Shown piece by piece: positions 26,188 through 33,592 of a DNA stretch of 64,000 nt. The stretch's first letter is position 1, and each line of letters starts with the position of its first letter. The translations under genes were made by a program, and so were the position numbers. The notes below the pieces were generated by a model. That model ran no database searches and was not told the origin of the DNA. It saw nothing but the letters and a program-made list of their open reading frames with translations. Source of the DNA: Phycisphaerae bacterium (GTDB lineage Bacteria > Planctomycetota > Phycisphaerae > Phycisphaerales > Phycisphaeraceae); assembly GCA_030425705.1 (NCBI GenBank), contig JAUHZU010000002.1, forward strand, positions 310,001 to 374,000. Direction: 5' to 3'.

Positions 26188-27651
26188 CTAGGCGGGCTCG
26201 TCCAGCCGGTACTGCTTGATCTTTTTGTAGAGCGTCGTACGGTTGATGTCGAGCTGCCGCGCCGTCTCCTGCCGGTTCCAGCCGTTGGCCTCGAGCGCGG
26301 CGAGGAGGATCTGCCGCTCGGGCTCGCGCAGCGCCTCGGCCAGGGGCATCGGGCTCCAGCCGCCCTCCATGCACGGCGCGTGGATCGCGTGCGACGCCCC
26401 GGGCAACGCCCCGGCCGGGATCGCGGCGCACCCGCGCACCACCGCCGCCCCCCCCACCGTCCGCGCGAGCGCATCGGGCAGGTCTTCTACCTCGATCCGC
26501 GGCGTCTTGCTCAGCACCACCGCCCGCTCGATCACGTTCTCCAGCTCACGCACATTGCCCGGCCAGTCGTGCGATCGCAACGCCTCCAGCGCGTCCTCGC
26601 TCAGGCGGCGCTCCCGGCCCAGCTTCTTGCAGTACCGACGCAGGAAGTGCTCGGCCAACAGCGGGATATCACCCACACGCTCGCGCAGCGCCGGCATCGC
26701 GATGTTCACCACGTTGATCCGGTAGTACAGGTCCTCGCGGAACCCGCCGGCGGCCACGAGCCGGCCCAGGTCCTCGTTCGCCGCGACCACGAATCGCACG
26801 TCCACGTGTATCGTCTCGCCGGACCCGACGGGCTCGAAGCACTTGTCCTGCAGCACGCGGAGCAGCTTGAGCTGCAGCGTCGGTGTGGCCGAGTTGATCT
26901 CGTCGATAAACAGCGTCCCGCCGTCGGCCTGCGCTACCTTGCCGGGCTTGTCGTAGTCCGCGCCCGTGAACGCGCCCTTCACGTGCCCGAACAGCTCGCT
27001 CTCCAGCAGCGACTCGGGGATCGACCCGCAGGCGAAGGTGACAAACGGCCCGGCCGCGCGCGGTCCCGCCGCGTGGATCGCCCGGCCGACCATGCTCTTG
27101 CCCGTGCCCGACTCGCCATCGATCAGCACCGTCGTATCGCTCGCCGCCACCGCTTCGACCAGGTCGTACACCCGCTGCATCCGGTGGTCGCCGCCGACCA
27201 GGTTGCCCATGCCGTACCGCTCGGTGAGCTGTTGTTTGAGGTCGCGGTTCTCGGCGAGCAGGGCCTGGGCCTGCGCCGCCTTGTCCACCGCGTGCTTCAG
27301 CTCTTCGTCCACCAGCGGCTTCATCAGGTAGTCCGCCGCGCCCAGCCGCATCGCCTGCACCGCCGTCTCGACCTTGCCGAACCCGGTGATCAGGATCGGC
27401 ACGATGTCGCCGTGCTCCCGCCGCAGACGCTTGACCAGCTCCAGCCCCGTCTGCCGCGGCAGGTCCAGGTCGCTGATGACGATGCCGAACTGCTCGGCCG
27501 CCCGGCCCGCCGCGTCGTCGAGCATCCGCATCGCCCGCTCCGCGTCGGGCGCGGTCGAGGTCGCGTGGCCCCAGCTCTTAAGCTGCTGCGACAGCGCGTC
27601 GGCGACCACCGGGTCGCCGTCAACGATCAGGATGCGGGGGGGCTCGGGCAT
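26188..27651 (-). CDS. Sigma-54-dependent response regulator (NtrC family)
   Basis: The 487 residues comprise three domains. The receiver (1-120) has likely phospho-acceptor Asp61, Thr in LITGFG and Lys in MKPL. The AAA+ domain (about 150-385) has DGESGTGKS, the sigma-54 contact loop GAFTGA, and GTLFIDEI. A Fis-type helix-turn-helix ends the protein (RQETARQLDINRTTLYKKI). It should activate sigma-54 promoters after phosphorylation. No cognate histidine kinase is adjacent, so it is an orphan here. The ATG has a strong Shine-Dalgarno sequence, GGAGGA. Confidence 0.94.
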   Translation of the reverse strand: MPEPPRILIVDGDPVVADALSQQLKSWGHATSTAPDAERAMRMLDDAAGRAAEQFGIVISDLDLPRQTGLELVKRLRREHGDIVPILITGFGKVETAVQAMRLGAADYLMKPLVDEELKHAVDKAAQAQALLAENRDLKQQLTERYGMGNLVGGDHRMQRVYDLVEAVAASDTTVLIDGESGTGKSMVGRAIHAAGPRAAGPFVTFACGSIPESLLESELFGHVKGAFTGADYDKPGKVAQADGGTLFIDEINSATPTLQLKLLRVLQDKCFEPVGSGETIHVDVRFVVAANEDLGRLVAAGGFREDLYYRINVVNIAMPALRERVGDIPLLAEHFLRRYCKKLGRERRLSEDALEALRSHDWPGNVRELENVIERAVVLSKTPRIEVEDLPDALARTVGGAAVVRGCAAIPAGALPGASHAIHAPCMEGGWSPMPLAEALREPERQILLAALEANGWNRQETARQLDINRTTLYKKIKQYRLDEPA

Positions 27652-27807
27652 GTGTCCTCCGGCCGATGGGGTGTGTTCGTTCGTCGTGCCGATACACGAA
27701 AGCACACGCGGTGTCGCGCACGGTCAACAGCTTGACTATCGGATGGTTGCCCGGCCGCCACATGCCCGGGCGGCGTGTGGCGTGGAGACCACACCCGCCG
27801 CGCCCGG

Positions 27808-28272
27808 TTATGCGGGCTGTGCGGCCTCGACGGGCTCGGGCTCGGACGTCGCGGCATCGGCTCGGGTATCGCCCGGTGTGTCGGACTCGTCACCGGTACA
27901 GGCCCGGCCCGTTTCGGGCAGACGATTCAGCCAGCCCGCGGCCTGCCAGAGCCGGTCGGCCTCGCCGTCGTTGAGCGACACGATGCGTGCCGTGCCGACC
28001 CCCGCCGACTGCACCTTCCGCAGCGCGGTGTCGGCCAGTGTCTTGCCCAGCCCCTGCTGCACGGCTTCGTCCGTGAGCCCTAGTTCGATCGTGACCAGGC
28101 CCCCGTCGTCCGCGACACACAGCGCACAGCCCACGGCCGCGTCGCCGTCATACGCCAGCAGACTCAGCGCGTGGCGGACCCGCTCGGGCGTGACCGAGCT
28201 GCCGCGTTCGCCGGCAAAGGCGACGGCGTCGTCCAGCTCACCAGCACGGATTTCTCGGTAGCGCACGGGCAT
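27808..28272 (-). CDS. Possible GNAT-type acyltransferase
   Basis: The 154 residues show an acetyltransferase-like order: an N-terminal YREIRAGELDDAV, a central strand with LVTIELGLTDEAVQQGLGK resembling the acetyl-CoA loop (QxxGxG/A), and ARIVSLNDGEADRLWQAAGW. The C terminus is Pro/Glu/Ala-rich and disordered. The assignment is weak and rests mainly on the QQGLGK loop and the RLWQAAGW segment. The 156-nt gap to the regulator gene holds imperfect GC-rich hairpins but no clear terminator. Confidence 0.5.
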   Translation of the reverse strand: MPVRYREIRAGELDDAVAFAGERGSSVTPERVRHALSLLAYDGDAAVGCALCVADDGGLVTIELGLTDEAVQQGLGKTLADTALRKVQSAGVGTARIVSLNDGEADRLWQAAGWLNRLPETGRACTGDESDTPGDTRADAATSEPEPVEAAQPA

Positions 28273-28388
28273 CAGCGGGCCTCCACCGGGGACTATCGGC
28301 CGCCCGATGCCCGGGGATGCGCCCGCGCCGCCCGGGCTCGCCGTTTCGCCGACCGCCCAGCCCGCGCAACAGCTACAGCCCGCAGCCG

Positions 28389-31300
28389 CTACACACCCAG
28401 CGCCGCCGCGTCCCGGTCCGACAGCAGCCCGCCGTCGCTGCGCTCCCTGACCGTGCCGTCACGCTTCCACGAGCGCTCGCAGCGCGGCTCGGTACGCAGG
28501 TCCGTGACCGTGGTCGTGTCGGCACCGCCGACAAAGCGGCTGACGCCGCAGAGGTCCGCGAGGTCCGCAGGGTCGTAGCCGGCAAAGTCGCCGGGCACCG
28601 CGAGGCCCAGGTCCAGCGGGTTGTCGACGCCCAGCGCCTTGCGCTGGTCCTCGATCGCCTTCATCCACCCGTCGCGCTGGGCCATGGCCTCGGCCCAACG
28701 CGGGTCCGCCAGCGACGCGATCGCGCCGCAGCCGGTGCACGACGGCAGGGTTTCGAGGTGCACGCAGTCGCCGCCGTCCTTATCGCTGCCGTGCAGGACC
28801 CGCCACGCCTCGTCCGCAGTGTGCGGGCAGACCGGCCCGAGCAGGCGGATCAGCCCGGACGCGATCCGGTAGATCGCCGACTGGGTCCTGCGGCGGCGCG
28901 CACTCCCGGGGGCGTCGCAGTACAGCCGGTCTTTCACCGCAAACAGGTACACCGCGCTCAGCGTGTCGTTGCAGAAGTTGAAGAGCGCCCGGCTGACCGC
29001 CCGGAAGTTGAATGCGTCAAAGTCGGCCTTCACCTTCTCCGCGAACGCGACGTACGCCTCCATCGCCCAGCAGTCGATGCTCGCCGCGTCGGCATCGGTC
29101 CACGTGTGCGCATCCTGCTTGGGATCGAAGTCGTCCAGGTTGCTCAGCAGGAACCGCAGCGTGTTACGCACCTTGCGGTACTCCTCGCCGGCGAGCTGGA
29201 AGAACGACAGGTCGGCCTTGATGTCGTTGTCCGTGTTCAGCGAGCAGACCCACCACCGCGCGACGTCCGCGCCGAACTGCTCCATCAGCTTCTCGACCTT
29301 CAGCGCGTTGCCCTCGGACTTGCTCATCTTCCGGCCGTCCTTGTCGACCATGAACCCGTGTGTGAGGACGGTCTTGAACGGGGATTGGCCGTGCAGCGCC
29401 ACGGCCGGCAGCAGCGAGTGCTGGAACCACCCGCGGTGCTGGTCCGACCCTTCGAGGTACAGGTCCGTCGGGAAGGCCCCCGGAAGTTGTTTGCCGTCGG
29501 TGTCTACTTGTTTGGCTTGCTTGTCCGCCCAGCCGTGACGCATCACCGCGTTCCACGACGAGCCGGACTCGAACCAGACGTCGAAGGTGTCGGTGCCACG
29601 CACGAGTTGTTTAAGGTCGGTGGATTGGACCCATTGCGGCGCATCGGGGTCGGCCGTGGCGTCGTAGGATGCGAGGAGCTGCTCGGGCGTCGCGACAAAC
29701 CATGCATCGCTGCCGTGCTTGCCGAACGCCTCGCCGACCGCGCGGACGGACGCGGCGGTGAGCAGCGGCTCGCCTCCAGTTCCTTCGGGCGGGAAGAACG
29801 CGGGGATGGGCAGGCCCCAGCTCCGCTGGCGCGAGATGCACCAGTCGGGGCGCGACTCGAGCATGCCACGCATGCGGTTGCGGCCCCACTCGGGGAGGAA
29901 CTTCACGCGCTCGGCCGCCTCGTGCATCGCGGCGTCGCGGAGGGTGGTAGGCGAACCCGCGGGACGCTGCGCGTCGCCCGCTAAACATTCGAATGTCTTA
30001 TCCACCCCCACGAACCACTGCTCGGTCGCGCGGAAGATGACGGGCTTCTTCCCGCGCCAGTCGTGCGGGTAGCTGTGCATGAACCTGTTGGCGTGGAACA
30101 GGTGCCCGCTGGCGCGGAGGTGGTCCACGACCTGCTCGTTGGCCTTGAAGATGTGCTGGCCCTTGAGCCAGTCCGGCACGGTGTCGTCGTACGTACCATC
30201 CGCCTTGACCGGGCAGTAGACCGTGGGATTCATCTTCCCGAACTTGTCATCATCTCCCCACGCGACCTGACCATTGTCACCGGTGTTGCGACGGCCCTCA
30301 AAGCGAAGCGAGAACTTTTGACCGGTTTGGTAGTCTTCCGCACCGTGGCCGGGTGCGGTATGGACCAGGCCGGTACCGTCTTCCATGCTGACGTATTCGG
30401 CTGAGACCACCGGCGAAACGCGGTCGATGAACGGATGGTGATACCGCACGCCCACCAAGTCCGAGCCCTTCAAGGTGTATCGTGGCTTCTCGGATGGCAG
30501 CCCTTCCTTCGCCAAGACTTGAGTCGCGAGTTCAGTTGCTAGCACAACAAAACACGCCTTGCCGTTTCGATTGATCTCATAAAGCCCGTAATCGGCCCGT
30601 TCATGGACAGCAACGGCCATGTTCGCGGGGAGCGTCCAAGGCGTCGTCGTCCAGATCATGAATGAAACGTCGTGTTTCCAAACTTCTTCTGGTAGGCATT
30701 TGATGCCGTAGGGCTCGGCGTCGAACATCACAAACACCGACGTATCTTCCTTGTCGTAGTACTCCAGCTCCGCCTCGGCCAGGGCCGTCTGGTTCGCGAT
30801 CGACCAGTGCACCGGCTTAAGCTGCCGGAACACCAGCCCCTTGTCCACCAGCCCGGCGAAGACCTCCAAGACACCCTGCTCGTACTTCGGCAGCATCGTC
30901 AGGTACGGGTCGTCGTAGTCCGCCATCGTCAAGAGCCGCTGCATCTGGCCCTTCTGCAGCTTCACGAACTTCTCGGCGTAGGTCTTGCACTTGCGGCGGA
31001 CCTGGATCGGCTCCATGTCGCGGGCCTGGTCGCCCAGGTCCTGCATCACCTTGTGCTCGATGGGCAGCCCGTGGCAGTCCCAGCCCGGCGTGTAGGGGCA
31101 GTCCTTGCCGAGCATGTTCTGCGAACGGACGACGAGGTCTTTGAGGACTTTGTTGAGCAGGTGCCCGAGGTGGATGTCGCCGTTGGCGTACGGCGGGCCG
31201 TCGTGGAAGACAAAGGGCGGGGCGGCGTCGGCCTTGCGTTTGGCGCGCAGCTTGCCGTAGACGTCGAGCTTCTCCCACCGCTTCATGGAGGCCGGCTCGT

Positions 31301-31394
31301 TCTGGACGAGGTTGGCCTTCATCGGGAAGGCGGTCTTGGGGAGGTTGAGCGTCTTCTTGTAACGCTTGGGGTCTTGGGTGGTGGTGTCGCTCAT
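28389..31394 (-). CDS. ileS: Isoleucyl-tRNA synthetase
   Basis: This class I synthetase charges tRNA-Ile. The 1001 residues contain the HIGH-type NGDIHLGHLLNK, the editing domain (about 200-420), KMSKSEGN, and the anticodon-binding helices. The C-terminal zinc site is degenerate: only the first Cys of the usual CxRCW...CxxC remains (RCERSW). Residues about 470-480 are encoded by an in-frame copy of a palindromic repeat. The segment 30230-30720 has lower GC than the rest. Upstream, a leader peptide rich in Ile codons and a terminator form an attenuator, so expression should rise when charged tRNA-Ile is scarce. Confidence 0.96.
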   Translation of the reverse strand: MSDTTTQDPKRYKKTLNLPKTAFPMKANLVQNEPASMKRWEKLDVYGKLRAKRKADAAPPFVFHDGPPYANGDIHLGHLLNKVLKDLVVRSQNMLGKDCPYTPGWDCHGLPIEHKVMQDLGDQARDMEPIQVRRKCKTYAEKFVKLQKGQMQRLLTMADYDDPYLTMLPKYEQGVLEVFAGLVDKGLVFRQLKPVHWSIANQTALAEAELEYYDKEDTSVFVMFDAEPYGIKCLPEEVWKHDVSFMIWTTTPWTLPANMAVAVHERADYGLYEINRNGKACFVVLATELATQVLAKEGLPSEKPRYTLKGSDLVGVRYHHPFIDRVSPVVSAEYVSMEDGTGLVHTAPGHGAEDYQTGQKFSLRFEGRRNTGDNGQVAWGDDDKFGKMNPTVYCPVKADGTYDDTVPDWLKGQHIFKANEQVVDHLRASGHLFHANRFMHSYPHDWRGKKPVIFRATEQWFVGVDKTFECLAGDAQRPAGSPTTLRDAAMHEAAERVKFLPEWGRNRMRGMLESRPDWCISRQRSWGLPIPAFFPPEGTGGEPLLTAASVRAVGEAFGKHGSDAWFVATPEQLLASYDATADPDAPQWVQSTDLKQLVRGTDTFDVWFESGSSWNAVMRHGWADKQAKQVDTDGKQLPGAFPTDLYLEGSDQHRGWFQHSLLPAVALHGQSPFKTVLTHGFMVDKDGRKMSKSEGNALKVEKLMEQFGADVARWWVCSLNTDNDIKADLSFFQLAGEEYRKVRNTLRFLLSNLDDFDPKQDAHTWTDADAASIDCWAMEAYVAFAEKVKADFDAFNFRAVSRALFNFCNDTLSAVYLFAVKDRLYCDAPGSARRRRTQSAIYRIASGLIRLLGPVCPHTADEAWRVLHGSDKDGGDCVHLETLPSCTGCGAIASLADPRWAEAMAQRDGWMKAIEDQRKALGVDNPLDLGLAVPGDFAGYDPADLADLCGVSRFVGGADTTTVTDLRTEPRCERSWKRDGTVRERSDGGLLSDRDAAALGV
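29956..29985 (-). repeat. Palindromic repeat arm inserted in frame within ileS
   Basis: The minus strand reads TTTAGCGGGCGACGCGCAGC at its start and matches the arms of the repeat at 42086-42165 at 26-27 of 30 positions. Read in the ileS frame it encodes CLAGDAQRPAG. From my memory of the family, this stretch is absent in other IleS proteins, just before the VKFLPEWGRNRM block. Confidence 0.75.
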
Positions 31395-31444
31395 GGTCGT
31401 GTTCTCGGGCTAACCGCTGCGGGCTGGTGGCTGGACGCACCAAC

Positions 31445-31469
31445 AAAAACCCCCGCCTCGCGGCAGGGG
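31445..31469 (-). terminator. Attenuator terminator in the ileS leader
   Basis: On the minus strand the 8-bp stem CCCCTGCC / GGCGGGGG (one G-U pair, loop GCGA) is followed directly by TTTTTGTT. It lies between the leader peptide and ileS. Its 5' arm can alternatively pair with GGTAGGG, which overlaps the leader-peptide stop codon, to form an antiterminator. Confidence 0.85.
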
Positions 31470-31502
31470 CTGCTGGGTTTGGATCGTGAAGAACCGCCCG
31501 CC

Positions 31503-31562
31503 CTACCGCTGGTCAGGGTCGCTAATGATAATCGCGATGATCGTGGGTTGGGCGTGGGTCAT
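31503..31562 (-). CDS. ileS leader peptide with Ile control codons
   Basis: The 19-codon frame reads MTHAQPTIIAIIISDPDQR and then TAG. Five of six consecutive central codons are isoleucine (ATC ATC GCG ATT ATC ATT). A ribosome stalled on these codons would leave the downstream GGTAGGG free to pair with the terminator's 5' arm. A ribosome reaching the stop codon would cover it and allow termination. This is the classical design of amino-acid leader peptides such as those of his or ilv operons, here in front of a synthetase gene. No Shine-Dalgarno sequence is present; TATACT lies 6 nt upstream. Confidence 0.85.
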   Translation of the reverse strand: MTHAQPTIIAIIISDPDQR

Positions 31563-31568
31563 GGCGTG

Positions 31569-31574
31569 AGTATA
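31569..31574 (-). promoter_or_regulatory. -10 box TATACT of the ileS leader
   Basis: TATACT ends 6 nt before the leader-peptide ATG, so transcription should begin at or near that A. The leader peptide would then be translated from a leaderless mRNA. Confidence 0.6.
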
Positions 31575-31622
31575 CCCGGAGTATCGGCCGACCGGCGCGG
31601 GGTGCTCCAAGTCCGCCGGGGG

Positions 31623-32948
31623 TTATGGAGCTTCGGCCATGACCTCCGGGGCGATCCAGTCCCAGGTCGGCCGGGCTTCGCCGGTGTCCAGCGTGAGGCC
31701 GGCCGTGTTGCGGGGGTGGATGCCTTCGCATCCGGTCTGGCTCGTGGCGATGGACCGTACTTGAGTCTCCCCGATCGGGGTGACTTCGCCTTCGTCGGAG
31801 ACGCCGTTGCTGTTGCGGTCGTGCCAGAGCGCGAGGCCGGCGAGTTCGTCGCCGGCGAGTCGGCCGTCGCGGTTGTTGTCGAGGGCGTCGAGGGCCTGGT
31901 AGCCGTCCTCGAAGAGCATGTAGAAGGTCATGTTGCCGAAGAGCTGTCGGCCGGACGTGATCCTGCCGGTGTGTTCGGGGTCCCACACGAGGATCGCGGT
32001 GTCGGGGCGGACCCACGGCCGACGCTCGGCGGTGCCGTCGGCGTCGAGGTCGAAGTCAACGACGAGCGACGGGTCGAGCAGCTCGTCCAGGTGCGTCGGC
32101 GTGTCGCCCTCGACGCGGAAGACGATGGGGGTAATGGCTTGGGGCTTGCTCTCGATCGCGGTGATGTCGGCGTGGATCTGCGCGACCAGGTCGGCGTCGG
32201 GCGCGTCCGTGCGGTACTCGGCCATGAGACGGAGGTAGGCCTTGCCCGCCTCGTACGCGATCGGCAGGAACGGGTGGAGCAGGTGGTCCTCGGCGAGGGC
32301 CGCCTCGCGGTGCAGCTCGTAGGCGCGCAGGTTCTCGTCGATCGCCCGGTCGATGTAGGTGTCGTACAGCGGGCGGTCGTCGGCCTCGTCCGCGGCAGGG
32401 GCATCGCCGTCTTTCGCTGAGCGTGGCGTGGCCTTGGGGTCCTCGGCGTCGTCTTCTTCCTCGGCGGGGGCGAGGTCGTCGAGCGGGCCGATGAGGTCCG
32501 CGTAGTCGGCGGACTGTTCGAGGATGCCCGCGAGTCCGAGGCGGTACAGCGCGTTGTCCTCGTCCAGGGCGATCGCCTGCAGGAACTGCGCGATCGCGGC
32601 ACGGGCGTGTGCGACCAGCGCGTCTTCCTCGAGGGTCTGGTGCTCCTCGGGGATCCACTGGATCTTCGGGTCGACGACGTCGGGCAGCTCGTCGGCGCTG
32701 CCGACGCCGCGGGAGAGGATCGTCTCGGACCGCTTGGCGAACGCGATGTAGTGGACCCGGGCGAGCAGGAAGTGGGCCTGCGCGTCGTCGGGGTGCTCAT
32801 CGAGGTAGGCGTTGAGGTTGTCGACCAGGCGTTCGACCGGGGCCTCGGGGGCCCGCAGGAACATACCGGCCGCGGGGGGCACGGCGGCGGCGGCGAGGGC
32901 GGCGGTGAGGGTGAGGGTGGCGAGCTTGCGGTAGATCGTGCGACGCAT
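31623..32948 (-). CDS. Exported protein with TPR-like repeats and EF-hand-like calcium loops
   Basis: The 441-residue precursor has a signal peptide (core about residues 12-32, cleavage near AAG). It continues with helical, TPR-like pairs (about 45-160, including DDAQAHFLLARVHYIA), an acidic linker, and a C-terminal region with two EF-hand-like loops: DNNRDGRLAGDE and DRNSNGVSDEGE. Calcium-binding loops of this dockerin-like type occur in many secreted planctomycete proteins. No catalytic motif was recognised. A GGAG site precedes the ATG. The stop lies about 50 nt upstream of the ileS leader promoter. Confidence 0.65.
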   Translation of the reverse strand: MRRTIYRKLATLTLTAALAAAAVPPAAGMFLRAPEAPVERLVDNLNAYLDEHPDDAQAHFLLARVHYIAFAKRSETILSRGVGSADELPDVVDPKIQWIPEEHQTLEEDALVAHARAAIAQFLQAIALDEDNALYRLGLAGILEQSADYADLIGPLDDLAPAEEEDDAEDPKATPRSAKDGDAPAADEADDRPLYDTYIDRAIDENLRAYELHREAALAEDHLLHPFLPIAYEAGKAYLRLMAEYRTDAPDADLVAQIHADITAIESKPQAITPIVFRVEGDTPTHLDELLDPSLVVDFDLDADGTAERRPWVRPDTAILVWDPEHTGRITSGRQLFGNMTFYMLFEDGYQALDALDNNRDGRLAGDELAGLALWHDRNSNGVSDEGEVTPIGETQVRSIATSQTGCEGIHPRNTAGLTLDTGEARPTWDWIAPEVMAEAP

Positions 32949-32976
32949 GGGGGGCTCCGGGTGGGTGGCGGGAGCG

Positions 32977-33513
32977 TTAGACGCGGGGGCCGGCGAGGAG
33001 TTCCCCGAGCGGCACGCTGACCCGGTCGAAGGCCCGGGCGGGGATGGAGACGGTGTCCCACTTGGCCGAGCGGTCGCGCATGTGGGTGGTGTAGTCGCTG
33101 AGCTTGACGGCGAGGACGGCGTACCAGCGCTCGCCGTACGCGAAGACCTCGTGGAACAGCGCGTCCGGCGGCTGGGCGTCGCACCAGAACAGGAAGGCGA
33201 ACGCGGGCTCGAAGTCCTTGCCGAAGATCTCCGACCACTTCGTGAGGGAGGTGACGTCGTCGCGGGTGACCCAGTTCTGGAACGATCGGCCGGCCGTGCC
33301 CGTGTGCTTGCGGCCCTTGACATCGACCAGCAGGTTCGGGCCCTTCTCGGCGTAGACGACGAAGTCGAAGCTCTTGAGCTTGGTGGGCAGGACCTTGGAT
33401 TGACGGTCGCCGGTGAGGGCGCGTTTGGCCTCGTCGACGGCGACGTAGGGGATGGCGTTGGCGCGGAGATAGTGCTCGAACGCGCGGTCGTAGTGGAAAC
33501 GCCGGTTGGCCAC
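32977..33513 (-). CDS. Possible PD-(D/E)xK nuclease-like protein
   Basis: The 178-residue protein begins ANRRFHYDRAFEHYL after a GTG start and contains KSFDFVVYAEKGPNLLVDVKGRK. The spacing of the Asp in FDFVVY and the DVKG pair resembles the PD-(D/E)xK nuclease core. I know similar proteins in other planctomycetes as conserved but uncharacterised. The GTG at 33513 was preferred to an upstream TTG because TACACT lies 8 nt before it and the conserved N terminus begins there. Confidence 0.6.
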   Translation of the reverse strand: MANRRFHYDRAFEHYLRANAIPYVAVDEAKRALTGDRQSKVLPTKLKSFDFVVYAEKGPNLLVDVKGRKHTGTAGRSFQNWVTRDDVTSLTKWSEIFGKDFEPAFAFLFWCDAQPPDALFHEVFAYGERWYAVLAVKLSDYTTHMRDRSAKWDTVSIPARAFDRVSVPLGELLAGPRV

Positions 33514-33521
33514 GGGGGGTG

Positions 33522-33527
33522 AGTGTA
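33522..33527 (-). promoter_or_regulatory. -10-like hexamer TACACT upstream of the nuclease-like gene
   Basis: TACACT ends 8 nt before the GTG start at 33513. It supports that start and a leaderless transcript. Confidence 0.4.
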
Positions 33528-33535
33528 ACACGGGC

Positions 33536-33583
33536 CGATCCCACGGCGCTGCCGCTCGCGGGGCTCGTGTCAAAGCCGTGGGC
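33536..33583. repeat. Dispersed 48-nt repeat (family C), copy 1
   Basis: The copy matches 35725-35772 at 42 of 48 positions and in the same orientation. Its ends are inverted (CCCACGGC...GCCGTGGG). It lies between the nuclease-like gene and hisS. Confidence 0.7.
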
Positions 33584-33592
33584 TTGGAGCAG

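Noticed and set aside
31395-31622. A T-box riboswitch in front of ileS
   Set aside because: No T-box sequence or specifier-loop architecture was found. The leader peptide with Ile codons and the competing hairpins explain the region better.
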